Shown in pieces: positions 8,587 through 27,236 of a stretch of 64,000 nt of DNA. Each line of letters opens with the position of its first letter. Within the stretch, counting starts at the first letter, position 1. The notes beneath the pieces are model-generated. The model saw only the letters and a program-made list of their open reading frames with translations, did not search any database and was not told the origin of the DNA. The DNA comes from Sulfurovum riftiae (GTDB lineage Bacteria > Campylobacterota > Campylobacteria > Campylobacterales > Sulfurovaceae), in assembly GCF_001595645.1 (NCBI RefSeq), contig NZ_LNKT01000012.1, positions 226,227-290,226 on the forward strand. The letters are read 5' to 3'. A program made the position numbers and the translations under genes.

Positions 8587-8616
8587 GAATGAGTAATCTT
8601 AACTGACTGAACAGGC

Positions 8617-8681
8617 GTAGGGTCGGTTTACCGACCATTTTTTTGCATCATGTACATTTTTGGTCGGTAAACCGACCCTAC
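8617..8681. repeat. REPIN-like element, inward-facing pair
   Basis: GTAG 8617-8620 plus GGTCGGTTTACCGACC, and the inverted GGTCGGTAAACCGACC ending CTAC at 8678-8681. It lies about 30 bp after the tsaD stop and about 245 bp before gyrB. Confidence 0.87.
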
Positions 8682-8925
8682 AGATGCGCTAACACTTGAA
8701 AAAGATCCATATGGTTTCCTATATAATTTTCACGAAAAAATCAATGGGAAAACAAACCAAGACTTGATCAAAAATCACCTTTAAAAACACGAAAAAAACC
8801 ACCTGAAAACAAAATATCCTTCAATATTTCCGAAATAGTGTCAAATCCCGGCCACAGCATGCTTTCCCTAAGTTTATTTCGCTAAAATATATATACTAAT
8901 CACCCCCAAAAAACGGAGTTTCAAT
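8682..8925 (+). promoter_or_regulatory. gyrB upstream region, likely promoter
   Basis: The non-coding stretch between tsaD and gyrB (339 bp in all) holds a REPIN and then this AT-rich leader. Near 8884-8900 there is an A/T-rich TAAAATATATATACT run that could be an extended -10. An ACGGAG ribosome site precedes the gyrB ATG. I see no clustered DnaA boxes, so I do not call an origin. Confidence 0.35.
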
Positions 8926-11241
8926 ATGGCTGAATATGGCGCAAGTAACATCAAGGTCCTCAAGGGACTTGAAGCAGTAAGAAAAAGACCCGGAATGTAC
9001 ATCGGTGACACCTCTACAAAAGGTCTTCACCACCTCGTCTACGAAGTTGTTGACAACTCTATCGATGAGGCGATGGCAGGTCACTGTGACACCATTAAAG
9101 TCACGCTTACCAAAGCCGGTTCAGCGATCATCGAGGATAACGGCCGTGGTATTCCTGTTGCCGAACACCCTAGCGAGAAGATCTCGGCCGCTACTGTTGT
9201 CATGACCGTACTCCACGCCGGAGGTAAATTCGACAAAGACACATACAAAGTCTCCGGAGGACTTCACGGAGTTGGGGTCTCTGTCGTCAACGCACTCTCC
9301 GAGAAACTGCACCTGACCATCTATCGTGACGGCAATATCCATGAGCAGGATTTTGAAAAAGGTATCCCTGTCAAACCGCTGGAGATCACAGGAACAACAC
9401 GTAAAAAGGGAACCAAGATAGAGTTCTGGGCAGATCATACGATCTTCACCGAAAGTACTACTTTCCAAAAAGAGATCCTGATGAAGCGTTTCAGAGAGCT
9501 TGCCTACCTCAACCCGCAGATCAAGATCGACTTCAGAGATGAGCGTGACGGCACAAAGGAGATGTTCCATTTTGAAGGAGGTATCAAACAGTTCGTTGAA
9601 GATATGAACACCAAACCGCCTCTGACGAAAGCACAGTTCTTCCAGGGGAAAGCGGATGATATCGAGATCGATATCGCTTTGATGTACTGTGATGCGGACT
9701 CGGAAAAGTCACTCTCCTTTGTCAACAACATCAAAACACCGGATGGGGGAACACACGAAGCCGGATTCAGAGCGGGACTTACCCGTTCGATCGCAAGCTA
9801 TATCGCCAAGAATGCCAATGCCAAAGAAAAGGGTGTAAAGATCACCGGAGACGACTGTAAAGAGGGGCTTATCGCCATTGTCTCCGTACGTGTACCCGAA
9901 CCGCAGTTCGAAGGACAGACCAAAGGGAAGCTTGGCTCCTCCTACGTACGTCCTCTGGTACAGAAATTCTTCTCGGAGAACTTCAACAAGTACCTCGAAG
10001 AGAACCCCATCGAAGCCAAAGCCATTATGGCACAGGTCCTGCTTGCCGCGCGCGGTAGAGATGCAGCAAAACGTGCCAAGGACCTTGTCAAACGTAAAGA
10101 CTCCATGAGCATCGGTACCCTCCCAGGCAAACTGGCGGATTGCCAGAGCAAAGACCCGGAGATCTCCGAGATCTATCTGGTGGAAGGGGACTCTGCGGGC
10201 GGTTCGGCCAAGCAGGGGCGTGACAGGGTCTTCCAGGCTATCTTGCCGCTCAAAGGTAAGATACTGAACGTAGAGAAGGCAAGGCTGGAGAAGATCCTCA
10301 AGTCCGACGAGATCAAAAACATGATCACGGCACTGGGCTGCGGGATCGGTGACGAGTTCAACGAAGAGAAACTCAGATACCACAAGATCATCATCATGAC
10401 CGATGCCGATGTCGATGGATCGCATATTCAGACACTGCTGATGACCTTCTTCTTCAGATTCCTGCAACCTGTTGTGGAGAAAGGCTACCTCTACCTTGCA
10501 CAGCCACCACTCTACCGCTACAAAAAAGGAAAGAACGAGACCTACCTCAAAGATGACAAGGCCCTGAACGATTTCCTTATAGAAAACGGTATCTCCGTTA
10601 TTGAGAGTCATACGATGGGAGAAAACGACCTTATCGACCTCTTCAAGCTCGTTGCCTATTACAAGATGACCCTCAAAGAGATCGAAAAGCGTTTCGCCCT
10701 GCCTGAAGTCCTGCGCTACATGATCGAAAATCCGGATGTCATCGGTACCGACAACAAGACACTGGCAAAAACACTCGAAAAGTATATCGCCGATTTGGGC
10801 TACAACATCCTCAACAAAACGATCACCGAGGACAGACTGCACTACTTCGTACAGACCAACGACGGACTCGAAGAGCTGATCGTAGATGAGATCCTCTTTA
10901 CCAACCCGCATTACAACGAAGCGATCCACATCCACCAGAAGATAAAAGAACACATCACCGATGAGTTCAAGGACAAAGACCTCCTGGCCCTCTTTGCAGA
11001 AGTGGAAGCTTCGGCCAAAAAAGGTGCCTATATCCAGCGTTACAAAGGTCTGGGTGAAATGAACCCGGAGCAGCTTTGGGAGACAACCATGACCCCGGAG
11101 AACAGAAGACTGCTGCAGGTCAGGATCGATAACATCGAAGAAGCAAGCGACACCTTCACTCTCTTCATGGGTGACGAGGTCGAACCGCGAAGAAACTACA
11201 TCGAAAGCCATGCCAAAGATGTAAAACACCTGGATGTCTGA
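8926..11241 (+). CDS. gyrB: DNA gyrase subunit B
   Basis: ATPase subunit of gyrase, which introduces negative supercoils with GyrA. The 771-residue protein shows the GHKL ATPase motifs (IEDNGRGIPV near 65-75; GGLHGVGVSVVN near 110), the transducer domain, and the TOPRIM metal-binding motifs VEGDSAGG and DADVDGSHI. The C-terminal region has IQRYKGLGEMNPEQLWETTM. It is followed after 3 bp by the EAL-domain gene, then queF, forming a likely transcription unit. Confidence 0.96.
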   Translation: MAEYGASNIKVLKGLEAVRKRPGMYIGDTSTKGLHHLVYEVVDNSIDEAMAGHCDTIKVTLTKAGSAIIEDNGRGIPVAEHPSEKISAATVVMTVLHAGGKFDKDTYKVSGGLHGVGVSVVNALSEKLHLTIYRDGNIHEQDFEKGIPVKPLEITGTTRKKGTKIEFWADHTIFTESTTFQKEILMKRFRELAYLNPQIKIDFRDERDGTKEMFHFEGGIKQFVEDMNTKPPLTKAQFFQGKADDIEIDIALMYCDADSEKSLSFVNNIKTPDGGTHEAGFRAGLTRSIASYIAKNANAKEKGVKITGDDCKEGLIAIVSVRVPEPQFEGQTKGKLGSSYVRPLVQKFFSENFNKYLEENPIEAKAIMAQVLLAARGRDAAKRAKDLVKRKDSMSIGTLPGKLADCQSKDPEISEIYLVEGDSAGGSAKQGRDRVFQAILPLKGKILNVEKARLEKILKSDEIKNMITALGCGIGDEFNEEKLRYHKIIIMTDADVDGSHIQTLLMTFFFRFLQPVVEKGYLYLAQPPLYRYKKGKNETYLKDDKALNDFLIENGISVIESHTMGENDLIDLFKLVAYYKMTLKEIEKRFALPEVLRYMIENPDVIGTDNKTLAKTLEKYIADLGYNILNKTITEDRLHYFVQTNDGLEELIVDEILFTNPHYNEAIHIHQKIKEHITDEFKDKDLLALFAEVEASAKKGAYIQRYKGLGEMNPEQLWETTMTPENRRLLQVRIDNIEEASDTFTLFMGDEVEPRRNYIESHAKDVKHLDV

Positions 11242-11244
11242 TCC

Positions 11245-12660
11245 ATGCTGCAATCCGAAAGACAGGAGAGGGGGAGACGATTTGAACTGGCACTAAGGGC
11301 CGGTATCCCCATCATTCTGCTCATCTCACTGGTCTTCTACAGTATTTTCTTCAAGGAGGATCGTGTTGATCTAACCTTGGAAAACGGCATTCTATTCGCT
11401 TCCATCGTATTCACGACGGTCTATTTCATCTATTTTCTCATCAATCTCAGTGTCAATGAAACACTGGTAGATCTGGCTACGCAAGGATATAACGAGAAAG
11501 CCTTCATCAGACAGCTTGAAGCCTATAAACCCAAGACCATTGCACTGCTTGTCATCAGAAACCTTGCCACCATCAGTGAGAACTACAGTACCGATGAAGT
11601 GGATATGCTGCTTTACTCGGTCGTTCACAAACTCAATAACGAATTTACCAAGGCAGGTTTTGGAAATACGCTCATTGCCAGACGTTATGGCGCTGAATTC
11701 CTCATAGCCATAGACAGGGAGAGTGAAGAGATACAGACCATCTTCGAAGATTTCATAGACCATAACCGTACCATCAACGATATAGAACTCGACTATGCCT
11801 TCTCCATGATCAAGAATACGAACGAACATATCGAAAAGACCATTTTGCACCTCAAGCACCTTCTTGCAGCACAGGACCAGGACAGAGAGAACACCCCTGT
11901 TCATGATGCACAGGAGCTTTCCCAAACAGAAGCTTCTGTCATACAGGCACTCAAAGAAAAAAGTCTTCTTCTCTCTTTCAGGCCTCTGCTGAATGTCAGA
12001 ACGGACACGGTCGATATCTATGAGATCTCCGTCAAACTGAAGTCTTCCGAGATGGGAAATATACTGCCAAGGGTCTTCCTTCCCATTGTCAACCGTCTCG
12101 GCCTGGGCAGAGAATATGACCTTGCCATCTTCAAACACGTGCTTGAACTCCTGCCGCTTGTCGATGAGACTATTTCATTCTCTTTCAATCTCTCACCTTT
12201 TTCCCTGCGTGATGAGAATTTTCAGGACAAGTTCTTTACCCTCATGGATAAGACTTCTATCGACCCTTCCCGTCTGATCATTGAATTGTACGAAAGAAAG
12301 ACCCACCACAACCTCAGCGGCTATCTCAGCACCCTTAAGAAATTCCGATCGAGAGGCGTACGCATTGCCATTGACAACTTCGGATCGTCCAATGCATCCA
12401 TGGAATACATGAAGCACTTCAATTTCGATATTGTTCAGTTCGACAGAGATTACGTTACCAAACTCGAAGATGCCAATACCCATGCCATGCTGACCTCCCT
12501 GATAACGATGTCCAAAGACCTTCACATCACTACAGTGGCAAAATGGGTGGACAGCAAAGCACAGAAAGAAGCACTGATCGCGCTGGGCATCGACTATCTT
12601 CAGGGCTTTGAGATCGGGAAGCCTATCACCGAACAGCAACTCATTCAAACATACAACTAA
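11245..12660 (+). CDS. Membrane-anchored degenerate GGDEF-EAL protein
   Basis: The N-terminus has two membrane helices (about 17-33 and 47-70), followed by a GGDEF-like domain with YGAEF in place of GGDEF. The C-terminal EAL fold spans about 230-470. NLSPFSL, IELYER and LQGFEIGKP are recognisable, but key catalytic positions are altered: EAL reads EIS, DDFG reads DNFG, the KID lysine region reads VQFDRD, and AEGVE reads AKWVD. It is therefore probably a c-di-GMP receptor or scaffold without cyclase or phosphodiesterase activity. The ATG is 3 bp after the gyrB stop. Confidence 0.8.
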   Translation: MLQSERQERGRRFELALRAGIPIILLISLVFYSIFFKEDRVDLTLENGILFASIVFTTVYFIYFLINLSVNETLVDLATQGYNEKAFIRQLEAYKPKTIALLVIRNLATISENYSTDEVDMLLYSVVHKLNNEFTKAGFGNTLIARRYGAEFLIAIDRESEEIQTIFEDFIDHNRTINDIELDYAFSMIKNTNEHIEKTILHLKHLLAAQDQDRENTPVHDAQELSQTEASVIQALKEKSLLLSFRPLLNVRTDTVDIYEISVKLKSSEMGNILPRVFLPIVNRLGLGREYDLAIFKHVLELLPLVDETISFSFNLSPFSLRDENFQDKFFTLMDKTSIDPSRLIIELYERKTHHNLSGYLSTLKKFRSRGVRIAIDNFGSSNASMEYMKHFNFDIVQFDRDYVTKLEDANTHAMLTSLITMSKDLHITTVAKWVDSKAQKEALIALGIDYLQGFEIGKPITEQQLIQTYN

Positions 12661-12669
12661 AGGATACCC

Positions 12670-13047
12670 ATGAAATACGGCGAAAAAGAGATACAGGAAT
12701 TCGACATCAATGCAAAAGAGAACTTCTGGCCCAACGAACATGAGAAGAACTACACCATCAATATAGAATTGCCGGAATTCATGTGCCTCTGTCCACGTTC
12801 CGGATATCCGGATTTTGCGACAATGAAACTCTCCTATGTTCCAGACAGAACCGTCATAGAGCTCAAAGCACTCAAACTCTACATCAACTCATTCATGCAC
12901 AGACACATCTCCCATGAGAATTCTGCCAATGAGATCTTCGATGCGCTCTACAGCCGACTTCAGCCCAGGTCCATGAAACTCATTGCCGACTTCAACCCAA
13001 GAGGGAACGTTCATACCGTGATCGAGATAGACAGCGAGAAGTTCTAA
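12670..13047 (+). CDS. queF: NADPH-dependent 7-cyano-7-deazaguanine reductase
   Basis: Reduces preQ0 to preQ1 in queuosine tRNA modification. The short, single-domain type (125 aa) shows the catalytic cysteine in CLCPRSGYPD (probably C41) and D48, and the NADPH-binding region ELKALKLYINSFMHRHISHENSAN. It starts 9 bp after the EAL gene, with an AGGA site. Confidence 0.94.
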   Translation: MKYGEKEIQEFDINAKENFWPNEHEKNYTINIELPEFMCLCPRSGYPDFATMKLSYVPDRTVIELKALKLYINSFMHRHISHENSANEIFDALYSRLQPRSMKLIADFNPRGNVHTVIEIDSEKF

Positions 13048-13083
13048 TCTCTTCTCGTTCTCAAGCTCCTGCTTCCCCTTTTT

Positions 13084-13100
13084 TATGACAATATGACATA
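13084..13100. promoter_or_regulatory. Putative operator, TATGACAATATGACATA
   Basis: This 17-bp sequence with two TGACA half-sites 8 bp apart lies about 60 bp upstream of the stand-alone DNA-binding protein gene. It matches, with one mismatch, a sequence at 43966-43982 upstream of the S24-family repressor, whose DNA-binding domain is the closest relative in the window. The shared site next to two related regulators suggests an operator; nothing else shows binding. Confidence 0.5.
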
Positions 13101-13160
13101 ATTTCAACCTCTCCTGCAAAAATATATTATCATTCCTTCATGCAACACAGAAGGATGACT

Positions 13161-13403
13161 ATGATAGATTTTAAGACTGTCATGCAGCGGATCAGAGAGG
13201 TCCTGCTCGAGAAAAAACAGCAGAAGAAGATCCTGGACAGGGAGATTGCTGTAACCCTGAAGCTGGACCCTCAGTACTTCGCCGTGATCAAAAAACGCAA
13301 CAAGATCCCCTATGAAGCCATTGCCTATTTTTGCAAAGAGCACTATATCAATATGAACTGGCTCCTGCTTGACCAAAAACCAAAGTATTTGACCAAAATA
13401 TGA
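13161..13403 (+). CDS. Stand-alone CI/LexA-type helix-turn-helix DNA-binding protein
   Basis: Eighty residues that align with the N-terminal DNA-binding domain of the S24-family repressor at 43257-43910: KKRNKIPYEAIAYFC and NMNWLLLDQ here against KKRNSIPYEEILEFC and SVNWLFFDQ there. There is no peptidase/dimerisation domain. I start at 13161 because AAGGA ends five bases before it; ATGs at 13140 and 13155 are in frame but less well placed. It probably represses or modulates genes, possibly its own, through the upstream TGACA repeat. Confidence 0.65.
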   Translation: MIDFKTVMQRIREVLLEKKQQKKILDREIAVTLKLDPQYFAVIKKRNKIPYEAIAYFCKEHYINMNWLLLDQKPKYLTKI

Positions 13404-13449
13404 TTTATAGCTATAATGAAGTATCAAATTGTAAAAAAGGATAGATATT

Positions 13450-13791
13450 ATGAGTAAAAAAGTGGAAAAGATAGCCCTCTACTCCGAAGCGGCAAAAGAG
13501 CTTAATCTGAATCTCTCAGATGCACTGATCATCAATGTGACCACCCATCTGGGACCATCTATCTATAAAAAAGATGCCGAGATCGTTTCCTGTTCGGACA
13601 GTACCGAACTTGAGACCGTCAAAAAGAATTTTTTGCAAAAGAAACTTGGATTGGATGAAGATGATGCAACTCTGGATGCTGCCATTAAAAAAGCATGTGA
13701 AGCGATGGGTTCCTCGAACAGCCGTAAATACAGAGTACTCTTTTATGCCCTGCTTGCCAAAGAGTTCGGCAAAGAAGATGTATACGCCTAA
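13450..13791 (+). CDS. DUF2853-like small protein
   Basis: The 113-residue acidic/lysine-rich helical protein resembles the DUF2853 family, with KKNFLQKKLGLDEDDATLDAAIKKACEAMG and KYRVLFYALLAKEFGKEDVY. No catalytic motif or membrane segment is seen, and the function of the family is unknown. It has its own ribosome site (AAGGA) and ends at a hairpin shared with the convergent gene to its right. Confidence 0.6.
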   Translation: MSKKVEKIALYSEAAKELNLNLSDALIINVTTHLGPSIYKKDAEIVSCSDSTELETVKKNFLQKKLGLDEDDATLDAAIKKACEAMGSSNSRKYRVLFYALLAKEFGKEDVYA

Positions 13792-13801
13792 ATGACATAT
13801 C

Positions 13802-13824
13802 ATCTTCGGGTATGCCCCGAAGAT
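13802..13824. terminator. Bidirectional terminator-like hairpin
   Basis: A perfect 9-bp stem ATCTTCGGG / CCCGAAGAT with a five-base TATGC loop sits exactly between the stops of two convergent genes. U-tracts on both sides are weak, so efficiency is uncertain. Confidence 0.65.
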
Positions 13825-14190
13825 CTATATCTTGATAAAGAGGAGATACTTCTTCATCTCCTCGTTCTTTCCAAATCCTACAATTTCCATATTGCTGTAC
13901 TGTTCATTTACATCCATTCTAAGCTCATACATCATCACATCCATATCAGATATCAAAAGAGGCGGAATAAGCGCTCCTACGGTAATTTTAGTATCATTAC
14001 CGTCGATTTCAAAGATGAGTTGCTTCCTGATCTCGTCAAGATGATGTGTGTTGAGTGGTGCTTCCCCGGCATAGACAAGTTTTGAAGGATCGTTTGCATC
14101 CTCTTTTAACAGCCCGGCAGTAAGTACAAAATCTTCCGCATTGGCAATGGATTCGCGTATATCTTCTATAAGGTCTATGATGACTTTCAT
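13825..14190 (-). CDS. Hypothetical protein
   Basis: A 121-residue soluble protein I do not recognise. It begins MKVIIDLIEDIRESIANAEDF and has an alternating hydrophobic pattern consistent with an alpha/beta fold, with no cysteines and no membrane segment. The ATG is preceded by AAGGAAAAAA. It is monocistronic, convergent with the DUF2853-like gene. Confidence 0.65.
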   Translation of the reverse strand: MKVIIDLIEDIRESIANAEDFVLTAGLLKEDANDPSKLVYAGEAPLNTHHLDEIRKQLIFEIDGNDTKITVGALIPPLLISDMDVMMYELRMDVNEQYSNMEIVGFGKNEEMKKYLLFIKI

Positions 14191-14237
14191 TTTTTTCCTT
14201 TAAAAACTGTGCTTTGAAATATAGCATAAAGAGGGAG

Positions 14238-14331
14238 AAATTACAATTGGTGTTAAGCTGTAAACTGTGGTCGGTGAACCGACCCTACAAGTGACATATT
14301 CCACCAAAACCGTAGGGTCGATTTATCGACC
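14238..14331. repeat. First copy of a 94-bp tandemly duplicated segment carrying an outward-facing REP pair
   Basis: It contains GGTCGGTGAACCGACC ending CTAC (14269-14288), then 23 bp, then GTAG plus GGTCGATTTATCGACC (14312-14331). The units face away from each other, the reverse of most copies. The same block recurs 173 bp to the right with few changes, including identical flanking TGACATATT and CACCAAAACC text. The 361-bp gap 14191-14551 holds these two blocks, a terminator-like hairpin and no gene. Confidence 0.8.
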
Positions 14332-14410
14332 ACCACAAAGAAATCAAAAATGATCGTCACAATATAAATACATCATAGAAAATTTTGGAATTAATTTGTT
14401 GGAGATGGAA

Positions 14411-14504
14411 AAATTATAATGGGTGTTAATCGGTACATTATGGTCGGTGAACCGACCCTACAAGTGACATATTTCACCAAAACCGTAGGGTCGATTTATC
14501 GACC
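14411..14504. repeat. Second copy of the 94-bp duplicated segment with an outward-facing REP pair
   Basis: REP units at 14442-14461 (ending CTAC) and 14485-14504 (starting GTAG). The block is nearly identical to 14238-14331, including about 30 bp to the left of the first unit, so the duplication covers more than the REP pair itself. Confidence 0.8.
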
Positions 14505-14511
14505 ATTAAGT

Positions 14512-14536
14512 GCACCCATCTCATAAAGATGAGTGC
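14512..14536 (-). terminator. Terminator-like hairpin after fusA
   Basis: GCACCCATCT pairs with AGATGAGTGC (one mismatch) around a five-base loop, 16 bp after the fusA stop. No strong U-tract follows, so it may act with the neighbouring REP hairpins as a 3' stabiliser. Confidence 0.45.
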
Positions 14537-14551
14537 AAATCAACGAAAAGA

Positions 14552-16642
14552 TTAACTATTTCTCTTTTCGATGATCTCTTTGGCTACGTTCTGCGGAACT
14601 TCTTCATAGTGATCGAATTCCATAGCATATGTCGCACGACCCTGAGTCATGGATCTGAGGTCAGTTGAGTAACCGAACATTTCTGAAAGAGGAACGAACG
14701 CGTTAACGATCTTGTTACCTGCTCTGTCATCCATACCGGAAACCTGTCCACGTCTTTTTGCAACATCACCGATGACATCACCCATGAACTCTTCAGGTAC
14801 TTCAACTTCAACTTTCATCATTGGCTCAAGGATGACAGGGTTCGCTTCTCTACAACCGTCTCTGAATCCCATAGAACCGGCAAGTTTAAACGCCATTTCA
14901 GAGGAGTCGACATCATGGTAAGAACCATCATAAAGTGTTACTTTGACATCTTCAACAGGATATCCGGCCTGGATACCTCTCTGCATTGCTTCCTGAATAC
15001 CTTTGTTGACCGGCTGGATAAATTCCTTAGGAACAACCCCACCTTTGACTTCATCGACGAATTCGTATCCGAAACCTGGTTCCTGCGGCTCGATTCTAAG
15101 GAATACGTGACCATACTGTCCACGTCCACCGGACTGCTTCGCATACTTGTACTCTTTATTGACCGCTTTACGGATCGTTTCACGGTAAGCAACCTGTGGT
15201 GCACCCACTTCTGCTTCAACTTTGAATTCTCTTTTCATTCTGTCAACAAGGATCTCGAGGTGAAGTTCACCCATTCCTGAGATGATCGTCTGACCGGACT
15301 CTTCGTCAGTCGCAACACGGAAAGACGGATCTTCTGCAGCAAGTTTACCAAGTGCAAGTCCCATTTTTTCCTGATCCGCTTTTGTCTTAGGCTCAACCGC
15401 AACAGAGATTACCGGATCCGGGAAGTCCATTCTTTCAAGAACCACTTTGTCTTTGTCTGAACAGAGTGTATCACCAGTCGTTGTGTTCTTAAGACCAACA
15501 ACCGCACCGATCTCGCCAGCATAGATCTCAGGGATCTCTTCTCTTTTGATCGCGTGCATCTTCATGATACGGCCAACTCTCTCTTTTTTCTCTTTTGTAG
15601 AGTTAAGCACGTAAGAACCTGACTCCAAAGAACCTCTGTAGACACGGATGAACGTCAACTGTCCAACGAACGGGTCGGTCATGATCTTGAATGCAAGTGC
15701 TGCGAATGGGCCATCATCTGTGGACTCAACGATCACTTCTACATTCTCGTCTTCCATCTTCGTACCTTTGATCGGTGGTGCTTCAACAGGAGAAGGAAGG
15801 TAATGAACAACAGCGTCAAGAAGTGTCTGAACACCTTTGTTCTTGAAAGCTGTACCCGGAAGCATTGGAACTACGTGCATATTGATACATGCTGCTTTGA
15901 TACCAGCCATGATCTCTTCAGTCGTAAGTTCTTCACCTTCCATGTATTTTTCCATAAGCGCTTCGTTACCGTCAACTTCAGAGATACCTTCGATCAGTTT
16001 TTCTCTGAATGCTTCAGCCTGCTCCTGGAGTTCCGGACGAATATCCTGCTCATGATATGCAGAACCCATTTCAGCATCTGCATCCCAAACGATCTCTTTC
16101 ATCTTCACGAGGTCAACAACACCTTCGAAGTTCTCTTCTGCACCGATAGGAAGCTGGATCACAAGCGGGTTACCTTTGAGTCTGTCCCTGATCTGTCTTT
16201 CAACTTCTAAGAAATCAGCACCGGTTCTGTCCATTTTGTTCACGAAAACCAATGAAGGTACACCATAACGGTTTCTCTGTCTCCATACTGTTTCAGATTG
16301 TGGCTGAACCCCACCAACTGCACAGAATACAGATACAGCACCGTCAAGTACTCTCATAGATCTTTCAACTTCGATCGTAAAGTCAACGTGGCCCGGAGTG
16401 TCAATGATGTTGATCTGCTTACCTAACCACTCACAAGTTGTCGCAGCCGAAGTAATTGTAATACCTCTCTCCTGCTCCTGCTCCATCCAGTCCATAGTTG
16501 CAGCACCGTCGTGAACTTCACCGATCTTGTGCTCAACACCTGTATAGAAAAGGATTCTTTCCGTTGTTGTTGTTTTACCTGCATCAATGTGAGCAGCGAT
16601 ACCGATGTTTCTTACGTCTTCAAGTTTGTGCGTTCTTGCCAT
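14552..16642 (-). CDS. fusA: Elongation factor G
   Basis: Ribosomal translocase GTPase, 696 residues. The P-loop [22 protein letters not shown], and NKMDRTGAD mark the G domain; domains II to V follow, with [10 protein letters not shown] and VPKEFIQPV in domain IV. It is the last gene of the rpsL-rpsG-fusA group, 12 bp after rpsG. As in other Campylobacterota, tuf is not next to it but at the head of the superoperon. Confidence 0.97.
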   Translation of the reverse strand: MARTHKLEDVRNIGIAAHIDAGKTTTTERILFYTGVEHKIGEVHDGAATMDWMEQEQERGITITSAATTCEWLGKQINIIDTPGHVDFTIEVERSMRVLDGAVSVFCAVGGVQPQSETVWRQRNRYGVPSLVFVNKMDRTGADFLEVERQIRDRLKGNPLVIQLPIGAEENFEGVVDLVKMKEIVWDADAEMGSAYHEQDIRPELQEQAEAFREKLIEGISEVDGNEALMEKYMEGEELTTEEIMAGIKAACINMHVVPMLPGTAFKNKGVQTLLDAVVHYLPSPVEAPPIKGTKMEDENVEVIVESTDDGPFAALAFKIMTDPFVGQLTFIRVYRGSLESGSYVLNSTKEKKERVGRIMKMHAIKREEIPEIYAGEIGAVVGLKNTTTGDTLCSDKDKVVLERMDFPDPVISVAVEPKTKADQEKMGLALGKLAAEDPSFRVATDEESGQTIISGMGELHLEILVDRMKREFKVEAEVGAPQVAYRETIRKAVNKEYKYAKQSGGRGQYGHVFLRIEPQEPGFGYEFVDEVKGGVVPKEFIQPVNKGIQEAMQRGIQAGYPVEDVKVTLYDGSYHDVDSSEMAFKLAGSMGFRDGCREANPVILEPMMKVEVEVPEEFMGDVIGDVAKRRGQVSGMDDRAGNKIVNAFVPLSEMFGYSTDLRSMTQGRATYAMEFDHYEEVPQNVAKEIIEKRNS

Positions 16643-16654
16643 AACTTTACTTCC

Positions 16655-17134
<480 letters not shown>

Positions 17135-17248
17135 TTACTTCAATCTTATATTATTGATTTACTCAAGTTTTATCCCCTAAGGATTTTTGATAAAACCTGC
17201 CTAAGCTCATTGCTAAGCTAAACGCTTTTTTGTCTGTCTAAATGATCT

Positions 17249-17620
17249 TTATTTAGGTTTCTTGGTACCGTACTTAGATCTTGCAACAGTTCTACCATTT
17301 ACTCCTGACGCATCGAGTGCACCACGAACGATGTGATACTTCACACCAGGTAAATCTTTAATTCTTCCCCCACGTACAAGTACGATAGAGTGCTCTTGAA
17401 GGTTGTGACCCTCACCACCGATGTATGAGATCACTTCAAATCCTGAAGTCAATCTAACTTTTGCAACTTTTCTAAGTGCTGAGTTAGGTTTCTTTGGAGT
17501 TGTAGTATAAACTCTTGTACATACGCCTCTTCTCTGAGGACATTTTACGAGTGCAGGTGATTTTGATTTTTTCACTTGCTTCTTACGTTCTTTACGAATC
17601 AATTGGTTAATTGTAGGCAA
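17249..17620 (-). CDS. rpsL: 30S ribosomal protein S12
   Basis: Decoding-centre protein, 123 residues. [24 protein letters not shown] contains K43 at the position known for streptomycin resistance, here the sensitive-type lysine. [20 protein letters not shown] is the second decoding loop. Spacing of 126 bp to rpsG is larger than usual and contains no recognisable hairpin. Confidence 0.97.
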   Translation of the reverse strand: MPTINQLIRKERKKQVKKSKSPALVKCPQRRGVCTRVYTTTPKKPNSALRKVAKVRLTSGFEVISYIGGEGHNLQEHSIVLVRGGRIKDLPGVKYHIVRGALDASGVNGRTVARSKYGTKKPK

Positions 17621-17738
17621 ATCGTTTCCTTTCTTTGGTTAGTTTGAATTGAATCTGGTTATTACACCATATAAAAATACTCAAAAAAGTACTTATATAT
17701 ACCGTAAAGCAGTACTATACATAGAAAAATGGAGGTGT

Positions 17739-17744
17739 ATTATA
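17739..17744 (-). promoter_or_regulatory. Likely -10 element for rpsL-rpsG-fusA
   Basis: On the minus strand a perfect TATAAT lies about 120 bp before the rpsL start, in AT-rich DNA and downstream of the rpoC terminator. No good -35 is visible 17 bp upstream, which is common in Campylobacterota housekeeping promoters. Confidence 0.45.
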
Positions 17745-17793
17745 TCGAAAAAGTCTTTGTTTTTTCTGAAATGGAACATAGGAGAAAGGAAAG

Positions 17794-17820
17794 GCTCAGC
17801 TGCCAGGAAGGCAGCTGAGC
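17794..17820 (-). terminator. rpoC terminator
   Basis: A perfect 11-bp GC-rich stem GCTCAGCTGCC / GGCAGCTGAGC with an AGGAA loop lies 13 bp after the rpoC stop. On the minus strand it is followed by a T/C-rich tract (TTTCCTTT). It separates the rpoBC unit from rpsL. Confidence 0.8.
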
Positions 17821-17833
17821 ATAAAGTGACAGC

Positions 17834-26831
<8,998 letters not shown>

Positions 26832-27206
26832 TTATTTAAGCTCACAAGAAGCACCAGCTTCTTCGATCTGCTTTTTGAGCTCTTCAGCTTCTTCTTTGGA
26901 AACACCCTCTTTAAGTACAGATGGAGTCTCTTCAACAGCAGCTTTAGCCTCTTTAAGACCAAGACCGGTGATCGCTCTTACGACTTTGATCGCATTGATC
27001 TTCTTAGCACCAGCATCTGTAAGAACAACAGTAAATTCTGTTTGCTCTTCAGCAGCTTCGCCACCAGCAGCAGCACCGCCGGCAGCTACTACAGTAGCCT
27101 GAGCAGTTACGCCGAATTTTTCTTCGAATTCTTTTACAAGCTCAGAAAGCTCAAGAACAGACAAGTTTGAGATAAACTCTAATACATCTTCTTTAGTTGT
27201 TGCCAT
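26832..27206 (-). CDS. rplL: 50S ribosomal protein L7/L12
   Basis: Stalk protein, 124 residues: N-terminal dimerisation helix region, Ala/Gly-rich hinge ([18 protein letters not shown]) and the conserved C-terminal domain [27 protein letters not shown] that recruits translation GTPases. Separated from rplJ by 100 bp that contain a REPIN. Confidence 0.97.
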   Translation of the reverse strand: MATTKEDVLEFISNLSVLELSELVKEFEEKFGVTAQATVVAAGGAAAGGEAAEEQTEFTVVLTDAGAKKINAIKVVRAITGLGLKEAKAAVEETPSVLKEGVSKEEAEELKKQIEEAGASCELK

Positions 27207-27236
27207 TTTTATTTCCTTAAAAATATATAATTAATT

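Noticed and set aside
8682..8925. Replication origin upstream of gyrB
   Set aside because: No cluster of DnaA boxes and no dnaA or dnaN next to it.
9709..11253. Long antisense ORF opposite gyrB (514 codons)
   Set aside because: Mirror of the gyrB codon pattern, no recognisable domain and no ribosome site; same judgement for the 255-codon antisense ORF at 4203-4970.
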